A program made the position numbers and the translations under genes. The notes beneath the pieces were generated by a model, which saw only the letters and a list, made by a program, of their open reading frames with translations, was not told where the DNA came from and did no database searches. A stretch of DNA of 9,265 nt. Origin: Candidatus Latescibacterota bacterium (GTDB lineage Bacteria > Blakebacterota > Blakebacteria > Blakebacterales > Blakebacteraceae). The stretch is taken from assembly GCA_023135015.1 (NCBI GenBank), contig JAGLTZ010000379.1:1-9265 (forward strand). Reading direction: 5' to 3'. How positions within the stretch are numbered: position 1 is the first letter of the stretch; each line of letters opens with the position of its first letter. Shown here piece by piece: positions 4,189 to 9,265 of this stretch.

Positions 4189-6981
4189 CTACTTCTTTAT
4201 GCGTTCCACTTCTTTCTCGCGCTCCAGGAATGTAACTCCGTCGGTAATCCAGGTGGCGGGCTCACCATCTTTGAGGTAATAGCCGAACCACTGGATGATC
4301 CGTCGGTGGTAGTCCAGCTGGTTTGGCTCCTTGCGCAGGCTGTGGTTCTCTCCAGGGTAAACCAGCAGGACGAAATCCTTATTTGCCCGGCGGGCGGCGT
4401 TGTAGAGCTCGATACCCTGATGCCAGTCCACAGCTCCGTCCTCATCGCCGAAGGCCACGAGCAGGGGGGTGTTCATGTTCCCTATGTTGAAGAGAGCGGA
4501 GTTGTTCATATAGGCCTCCAGGTCCTCCCAGAAGGGAACCTCCATCCGACCCTGGCTGATCTCGAATATGCGGGCGTCGGTGCCACCGGTGTTCCAGTAG
4601 ATCGACAGGTACATGCTGATGAGGTCGGTGAGCGGCGCTCCCGCCACAGCGGCTGAGAACAGATCTGTCTGAGTGACGATGAACGATGTCTGGTACGCTC
4701 CCCAGGAGTGTCCCACAAGACCTATCCGGTCGGGGTCGATCATGCCCGTCTCCAGCACCTTCTGCACGGCTGGCACCACGCACTCGACCGCCGAGAGACC
4801 CGGGTTGCGGTCTCTATAAACGATGTCGGGCTGGTAGACGAAATATCCCTCCTGTGTGAAGACCGTTGTGTTGTAAGCGCTGCGCTCCGAAGGCGTGGTG
4901 TAGCGGTGTACAGAGTTCGATACAATTTCATAGATATAGACGATCATCGGGTACTTCCTGCCCGGTATGTAATTGGCGGGGTAGAAGAGGGCACCCTGAA
5001 GAGGTCTTCCATGAACGTTCTCGTAGTTGATGAGTTCCGAGTGCCCCCAGGCGTAGTCGTTCTGGAAGGCGTTTGTTTCTGTAATCTGATCAGCGTCCTT
5101 CAGGTCCTGACCTCCCACGAAGAGGTCCGGAGAGTCGTCGAAATCCTGAATGATGTATGCGTAGGCATCCGCTTCCTTGGCCTTTACGAGCCGCCCCACG
5201 TTCCTATCCAGGAAGATCAGCTCCTCCGGCTCGCGGCTGCGTCTCCTGAGGGCGAAGCCGAACTGCTTGGTCCACTCGCCCCATATGCTCAAGTAGACCG
5301 GCTTCGTGAGGTCGATGAATTCCTCTTCCCTGTCGAGTCGCAGGTAGCGGTATCGGATCTTATCATCTGCGCCGTTGGTGAGGTTCTGGAACCTGGAGCC
5401 GTCGGGTCGCACCTCCCAGATGTCATATTTATCATAGAGGAGAACGGCCCGGTCATTCTCTGTCCAGCCTGCGTAGCGGAATGGAGGCTTCTGCTCCACC
5501 GTGTGGTCATCTTCCAGATTGACGAACGAGGTAGGGATTTCCCGCGTGATGTTGGTATGGATGCCTTTCTCGAAGTCGTAGGCGTAGTAGTGGTCATCCT
5601 CCAGGTAGAGCAGGTACTTGCCGGCTGAACTGCTTCCGTACAGGTATTCCAGTCGTTCCTTTATCTTCGTGCGGTCGCCGGTCGTGACGTCGATCACATA
5701 AACGTCCTGGTAGCGAGGTCCAAACATGCGGTCCCGCTCGTACGGGGTCTGGTCTATTCCCACGGCCAGTTTCTGCCCCTCGACCAGATTCACGTTCTCT
5801 GTAAGCTCGTTTCCGAGCTGTAAGAACCTGCCGTCGTTCAGGTGCCATACGCAGAGGAAGTTCTCGCGCCTCTTGCGATTCGCCTGGACCTTCTGTCCGG
5901 GCCAGATGTCGACATCGCGGGCGTGCCAGATCTCCACGTTGGCGGACTCTTCTTCCTCTTCTTCCTCAGCCTCCTCTTTTTCCTCCTGTTCTCCGGGCTC
6001 TGCAGTCCCGGTCGTGTCTTCTTCTGCTGCTTCAGGTTCCTCCGCTTTCTTCTCCCATTCCTTGATACCGAAGAAAATGGAAGAGCCGTCATCTGCCCAG
6101 AGGAGCGGGCGCATGTCCACTATTCGCATGCCTGCAGGGAAGTTCTCATCCGCAGTGTGATCGTACACCAACTTATCCGTCCGCCTTGACGAGAGACCGC
6201 GCCAGGCGATGATCTCGTGGGTGTCATCCTCGTAGCCTTCATCCTCCCTGACACGCAGGACCGCAAGGTCGTCGGCCTCTTCACGCCAGCCTAGACCCGT
6301 GTAGACGGCATTTGAGGAGTCGAGAGTGCGTAGGATACCGGTGGAAGGATCGTACAGCTGGACCCCGTTCCCGGCCTTGCCTTCGGCATCGATGATCATA
6401 GCCAGGTGGTTGCCCTCGTCCTGCCACGAGAATGAGGAGACATTGCCGAAATTGGTGTCCAGGCCTGTAGAGAGGTCCCGCACGACCAGGTCGGCGCCCT
6501 TGCTCTCGCGATCCTTGATCGAATATCTCCTCATGGCCAGAAATCCACCGCTGTCCCTGAACACGAAGGAGGAAACTTCCTCGATAATGATCTCTTCTCC
6601 GGTGGAGAGGTCGAACAGCCCCATCTTATTACGGATGGGCTTCTTCTGCTTTTCCATCCTCTCGCGTTCCTTCTCCGAGTATCCGATGCTGTAGGCAAGC
6701 CACCTGGAGTCGTCGGAGAATACGGCTCTCGAGCCGTATTCGACCACTTTCACGGTGTCGGCTTCCAGGTTATGTATCCTCAGCTCGTTCTCTCTATTGA
6801 CCCGGTTGATCGCATATGTCATCCACCGGCCGTCTGGGGAGAAGGCCTGAGAACCGAGCGATTCCCATTTCCCGTAATCATCGGGCGTGATGGTGGGCTT
6901 TTCCTGGGCTGAGGTCGTCGTTGCGACCAGCAGACATAGGACCAGAGAACAGGCAAGGTGACGTACGGCCGAGGTTTGCAT
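4189..6981 (-). CDS. Exported S9-family serine peptidase (prolyl oligopeptidase/DPP-IV type)
   Basis: The 930-residue product begins with a Sec signal peptide (hydrophobic core about residues 8-20, TTTSAQ at the likely cleavage site), so it acts in the periplasm or outside the cell. Residues about 40-640 form a beta-propeller with repeats such as FSPDGRW and FSDDSRW. The alpha/beta-hydrolase domain (about 655-905) carries nucleophile S759 in GHSWG, D848 in GDEDGAV and H880 in PGENH, the complete catalytic triad. YEIVSNSVHRY and YFVYQPDIVYRDRNPG fit the DAP2-like (COG1506) class. The expected role is cleaving short peptides, often after Pro. It is longer than typical DPP-IV (about 740 residues), partly because of an acidic insert at 314-345. 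AGGAG (complement of 6988-6992) lies 6 bases before the ATG. It is divergent from the aminotransferase. The family is firm; the substrate is not known. Confidence 0.95.
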   Translation of the reverse strand: MQTSAVRHLACSLVLCLLVATTTSAQEKPTITPDDYGKWESLGSQAFSPDGRWMTYAINRVNRENELRIHNLEADTVKVVEYGSRAVFSDDSRWLAYSIGYSEKERERMEKQKKPIRNKMGLFDLSTGEEIIIEEVSSFVFRDSGGFLAMRRYSIKDRESKGADLVVRDLSTGLDTNFGNVSSFSWQDEGNHLAMIIDAEGKAGNGVQLYDPSTGILRTLDSSNAVYTGLGWREEADDLAVLRVREDEGYEDDTHEIIAWRGLSSRRTDKLVYDHTADENFPAGMRIVDMRPLLWADDGSSIFFGIKEWEKKAEEPEAAEEDTTGTAEPGEQEEKEEAEEEEEEESANVEIWHARDVDIWPGQKVQANRKRRENFLCVWHLNDGRFLQLGNELTENVNLVEGQKLAVGIDQTPYERDRMFGPRYQDVYVIDVTTGDRTKIKERLEYLYGSSSAGKYLLYLEDDHYYAYDFEKGIHTNITREIPTSFVNLEDDHTVEQKPPFRYAGWTENDRAVLLYDKYDIWEVRPDGSRFQNLTNGADDKIRYRYLRLDREEEFIDLTKPVYLSIWGEWTKQFGFALRRRSREPEELIFLDRNVGRLVKAKEADAYAYIIQDFDDSPDLFVGGQDLKDADQITETNAFQNDYAWGHSELINYENVHGRPLQGALFYPANYIPGRKYPMIVYIYEIVSNSVHRYTTPSERSAYNTTVFTQEGYFVYQPDIVYRDRNPGLSAVECVVPAVQKVLETGMIDPDRIGLVGHSWGAYQTSFIVTQTDLFSAAVAGAPLTDLISMYLSIYWNTGGTDARIFEISQGRMEVPFWEDLEAYMNNSALFNIGNMNTPLLVAFGDEDGAVDWHQGIELYNAARRANKDFVLLVYPGENHSLRKEPNQLDYHRRIIQWFGYYLKDGEPATWITDGVTFLEREKEVERIKK
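5947..6042 (-). repeat. Glu-rich low-complexity segment inside the S9 peptidase
   Basis: Residues 314-345 contain 19 acidic residues out of 32, ending in a run of seven Glu, and are encoded by GAA/GAG-rich sequence. It is in frame with the propeller on both sides, which resumes at ANVEIWHARDVDIW. It is probably a flexible surface loop inserted between propeller strands. Confidence 0.8.
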
Positions 6982-7312
6982 TGTCTTCTCCTAAAGGCTC
7001 AGGTGTTCAGGAACCTATGTACTATTTCGGCGGCGAGGCGGACTCTCTTCATGGCAAAGAATCTGATACCTGTTTCGCTTTTAAGCAACTGTGTTAGCCC
7101 ATTCAGCTTCTTTTCCTTGCTACCTGGAGCCCCACAATCTTGCGAAGGTCAACCTCTCTCGCCCCGGGTGTTGACTCAGCCGATTGTTCGTCAAGTGATG
7201 CCTCTACAGACCGTTTATCTGCCCGGGAGTTGAAATGGTCTTATTGTGCAACTCTGACGTTTTTGATTGTATATATTCCTTTATTCTCAAGCAGATTTGC
7301 GAAAGGATACCG
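6982..7312. other. Divergent intergenic region between the S9 peptidase and the aminotransferase
   Basis: These 331 bases should contain the promoters for both flanking genes, but I see no strong one. Ribosome sites are visible at each edge: AGGAG on the minus strand (6988-6992) and AAAGGA on the plus strand (7302-7307). A TATATT -10-like hexamer lies at 7272-7277, without a good -35 at standard spacing. TTGACT at 7171-7176 is followed 17 bases later only by AGTGAT. TTGAC/GTCAA arms (7171-7193) make a loose dyad with a long spacer. No coding frame here is convincing. Confidence 0.5.
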
Positions 7313-8503
7313 ATGTATATTTCGAACAGACTCAGCTTGCTCAAGCCGTCAGCAACGGTGGCCTTCACCGAGAAGGCGAGAAAACTCCAGAAAGCCGGCC
7401 ATGACGTGATAGTCCTGGCGGCAGGGGAACCTGATTTCACTCCTTCCAGAGCTGTCAGGGAAGCGGTCAAGCGCGAAGCGCTGGAGGGGCCGACCTGCTA
7501 TGGGCCGACTGCCGGCTACCTCGAAGTGCGGCAGGCTCTGGTCGAATATCTCGAACGCACAAAGGGACTCCGCGTCAACACCGATCAGGTCATTCTCTCC
7601 AATGGCGCGAAGCAGGCCCTCTTCAATGCACTTGCGGCGCTTATCGATCCTGGTGATGAGGTGATCGTGCCGGCCCCGTATTGGGTGTCTTTTACGGCCC
7701 AGGTCGAGCTGCTCGGAGGGGTCGTGCGCATTGTCACGGCTGAGAGTTCCAACGGGTTCAAGGTAACCCCGGAGCAGATCCACGAGGCTCTCACTCCGAA
7801 GACACGCTGCATTATCTTCAACAATCCCTGCAACCCCAGCGGCGCTTACTATACGGCCGATGATGTGCGGGAGCTTACCGAGATATGCACAGGTGCCGGC
7901 TGCGCCATCGTGAGTGATGAAGTCTACGATATGATCATCTTCGAAGGGGGGCCTTACCTCTCTCCGGCAGTGGTGTCCGATGAGGCAGGAGAGCTGACTG
8001 CTGTTGTGGGAGGTTTCTCCAAGACATACGCCATGCCGGGGTGGCGGATCGGCTACCTGGCCGGCCCGGAACCGTGGATCAAGAAGGTCACATCTTTCCA
8101 GGGACAGGCCACTCACCACCCGAGCGCGCTGGCGCAGGCGGCAGCACTCGCGGCCATGACCGGTGATCAGCAGGTCGTGGAAGAGATGCGTCAGGAATTC
8201 CTCAGGCGCCGTGACTTTCTCCTGGAGGCGATATCGGGAATCCCCGGGTTATGTGTCGATGTTCCACCACAGGGGGCATTCTACCTTCTGGTGGGAGTGG
8301 CCGGGCTCATTGAGGCGCTCCCCGATGCCGAGGGAAGCACCGATGTTTCCACATGGCTGCTTGAAGAGGCCAAGGTTGCACTTGTACCAGGCGTTGAATT
8401 TGGAGCGGAGGGCTTCTTGCGCGTATCCTACGCGGCGTCGATGGAGGACCTGGAGCGGGCCGTTCAGCGCATAGACGAGGCGGTAAGGAAGCTGGGCCTC
8501 TGA
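7313..8503 (+). CDS. Aspartate aminotransferase, PLP-dependent class I (Ib type)
   Basis: The 396-residue product matches the usual length of this family. It transfers the amino group between aspartate and 2-oxoglutarate in the cytoplasm, using PLP. The Schiff-base lysine is K237 in GGFSKTYAMPGWRIGY. Other landmarks are NNPCNPSG (170-177, with N174), SDEVYD with D202 and Y205 contacting PLP, APYWVS (121-126), R245, and R370 in FLRVSYA, which binds the substrate alpha-carboxylate. GAKQALFN (98-105) resembles the Thermus-type Ib enzymes, where this Lys takes part in dicarboxylate recognition, so activity on prephenate or glutamate-related substrates is also possible. The ATG at 7313 was chosen because AAAGGA (7302-7307) sits 5 bases before it and the product then begins MYISNRLSLLKPSAT, typical of the family; the longer frame from 7235 adds an atypical Cys-rich leader. 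The deacylase gene follows 47 bases later. Confidence 0.93.
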   Translation: MYISNRLSLLKPSATVAFTEKARKLQKAGHDVIVLAAGEPDFTPSRAVREAVKREALEGPTCYGPTAGYLEVRQALVEYLERTKGLRVNTDQVILSNGAKQALFNALAALIDPGDEVIVPAPYWVSFTAQVELLGGVVRIVTAESSNGFKVTPEQIHEALTPKTRCIIFNNPCNPSGAYYTADDVRELTEICTGAGCAIVSDEVYDMIIFEGGPYLSPAVVSDEAGELTAVVGGFSKTYAMPGWRIGYLAGPEPWIKKVTSFQGQATHHPSALAQAAALAAMTGDQQVVEEMRQEFLRRRDFLLEAISGIPGLCVDVPPQGAFYLLVGVAGLIEALPDAEGSTDVSTWLLEEAKVALVPGVEFGAEGFLRVSYAASMEDLERAVQRIDEAVRKLGL

Positions 8504-8540
8504 TTCGCCGGCGCGTTATCAAATAGTCCCGATTAGTACA

Positions 8541-8546
8541 AGGAGG
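8541..8546 (+). promoter_or_regulatory. Strong ribosome binding site of the deacylase gene
   Basis: AGGAGG, preceded by A, is a near-perfect Shine-Dalgarno element 4 bases before the ATG at 8551. It suggests efficient translation. No terminator or promoter is evident in the 47 bases after the aminotransferase, which fits co-transcription. Confidence 0.7.
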
Positions 8547-8550
8547 AGTC

Positions 8551-9265
8551 ATGAATCGCAGGAGCTGCATTCCGGTCACCTTCATAATGATGGCGGTTCT
8601 ACTGGTTTTCAGTGGTGGATCTGCCCAGGAGACGGAGAACTTTGACCTCCTGATCAAGAACGGGAGAGTCTATGACGGGTCGCTCAACCCGGCCTTCAGG
8701 GCTGATGTTGCCGTCAAAGATGGTCGTATCGTACAGGTGGCCAGGTCGATCAGGGGTACCGCCGCACGAACGGTTGACGCCAGAGGACTCGTGGTGACAC
8801 CCGGCTTTATCGATCTGCACACCCACGTTGACCGAGGCATGTACTTTCCGGAAAACATGGCCTGCCTGAACTACCTGCATCAGGGTGTGACAACGGTTGT
8901 GGTGGGACAATGCGGCTCGAGTGCGTGGAACATGTTCGAAAAGGCGGAAGATCAGATGAGGCGCTGGTCGGAGAATGGCATCGGTCTCAATGCCGCCCTT
9001 CTTGCGGGTCACGGTACTGTTCGCCAGCTGGTAATGGGGAGGGAAGACAGACCGCCCAGGCCGGAAGAGCTGGAGCAGATGAAGGCACTTGTGAAAGAGG
9101 CGATGGAGCAGGGGGCGTATGGGCTTTCTACAGGCCTCATCTATGTGCCGGGAAATTTCTCTGACACAGATGAAATAGTAGAGCTGGTAAAAGTCATAGC
9201 TCGATACGGGGGTATCTATCATTCGCATATCCGCAATGAGGCAAACAGGCTTCTCGAGGCCGTAG
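8551..9265 (+). CDS. Exported amidohydrolase, N-acyl-D-amino-acid deacylase family (3' partial)
   Basis: The first 238 residues are present; the window ends inside the gene, and the family runs to about 500-580. A Sec signal peptide (MNRRSC, a hydrophobic core at about 8-21, then GGSAQE) predicts export. FDLLIKNGRVYDGS and the DVAVKDGRIVQV segment form the small beta domain. PGFIDLHTHVD (84-94) gives metal ligands H90 and H92, and GQCG supplies C121, the Cys ligand typical of D-aminoacylases. GHGTVR, GLSTGLIYVPG and HSHIRNE (224-230, with a further ligand His) are also family signatures. The expected reaction is hydrolysis of N-acylated D-amino acids, or of D-Glu or dipeptide-like substrates, but related enzymes vary and specificity cannot be read from this part. 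Its position behind the aminotransferase and near a peptidase suggests peptide or wall-fragment breakdown. Confidence 0.9.
   Translation, partial: MNRRSCIPVTFIMMAVLLVFSGGSAQETENFDLLIKNGRVYDGSLNPAFRADVAVKDGRIVQVARSIRGTAARTVDARGLVVTPGFIDLHTHVDRGMYFPENMACLNYLHQGVTTVVVGQCGSSAWNMFEKAEDQMRRWSENGIGLNAALLAGHGTVRQLVMGREDRPPRPEELEQMKALVKEAMEQGAYGLSTGLIYVPGNFSDTDEIVELVKVIARYGGIYHSHIRNEANRLLEAV

Noticed and set aside
4708..5628. 306-codon open frame on the + strand inside the S9 peptidase gene
   Set aside because: It is antisense to a complete enzyme with signal peptide and catalytic triad, it shows no family motif or suitable ribosome site, and GC-rich codon use leaves the opposite strand open.
7243..7252. 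ATTGTGCAAC upstream of the aminotransferase, similar to the enhancer dyads
   Set aside because: Only one half-site is present, with no CAGAT core and no second arm, and there is no -24/-12 promoter downstream.
7235..7312. Upstream in-frame start for the aminotransferase
   Set aside because: The extra 26 residues are hydrophobic and Cys-rich, unlike the family N-terminus, and a well-spaced ribosome site precedes 7313.
7349..8119. 256-codon open frame on the - strand opposite the aminotransferase
   Set aside because: It is the antisense shadow of a gene with all PLP-binding motifs. The product looks Cys/His/Arg-rich and unlike a folded protein.
8599..9228. 209-codon open frame on the - strand opposite the deacylase
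   Set aside because: It overlaps a recognisable amidohydrolase with metal-binding motifs, and its own translation has no family features.

Overview
This window reads as bacterial chromosomal DNA of moderately high GC, from a Gram-negative-type organism with sigma-54. The evidence is a membrane histidine kinase paired with an NtrC-type activator, a consensus -24/-12 promoter, and two exported enzymes with ordinary Sec signal peptides. The gene mix (a long S9 peptidase, an exported COG3653-type deacylase, hybrid-kinase-style receivers) would suit a deltaproteobacterium or an uncultured FCB-type lineage. Nothing here fixes the taxon, and no mobile element, tRNA, rRNA or CRISPR array was seen.

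Bases 1-4105 form a signalling block on the + strand. It begins with the 3' part of a HAMP-containing histidine kinase. Four bases later comes a complete NtrC/DctD-type sigma-54 response regulator (1209-2603). A 325-base intergenic region follows. It holds two related dyad sites in opposite orientation, about 256 and 165 bases upstream of the predicted start, and then a consensus sigma-54 promoter (2865-2880) overlapped by a perfect 9-bp inverted repeat. Downstream are three short genes: a receiver-only protein whose phospho-acceptor Asp is Asn (2929-3378), a 69-residue helical protein resembling the dimerisation helices of a histidine kinase but lacking the His (3422-3631), and a canonical single-domain receiver (3683-4105). 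The simplest reading is a self-contained circuit: kinase, then activator, then a sigma-54 promoter, then an operon of small signalling modulators. This is the most interesting part of the window. An alternative is that the small genes are remnants of a larger hybrid kinase.

Bases 4106-4188 are a short convergent gap. The minus strand from 6981 down to 4189 encodes a 930-residue exported S9 prolyl-oligopeptidase-family enzyme with an acidic insert. Bases 6982-7312 are a divergent intergenic region.

Bases 7313-9265 (+ strand) hold a class I (Ib-type) aspartate aminotransferase. It is followed 47 bases later by the 5' part of an exported N-acyl-D-amino-acid deacylase-family amidohydrolase that runs off the window. 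The S9 peptidase, the deacylase and the aminotransferase would fit peptide and amino-acid catabolism. No sequence signal ties that half to the two-component block.
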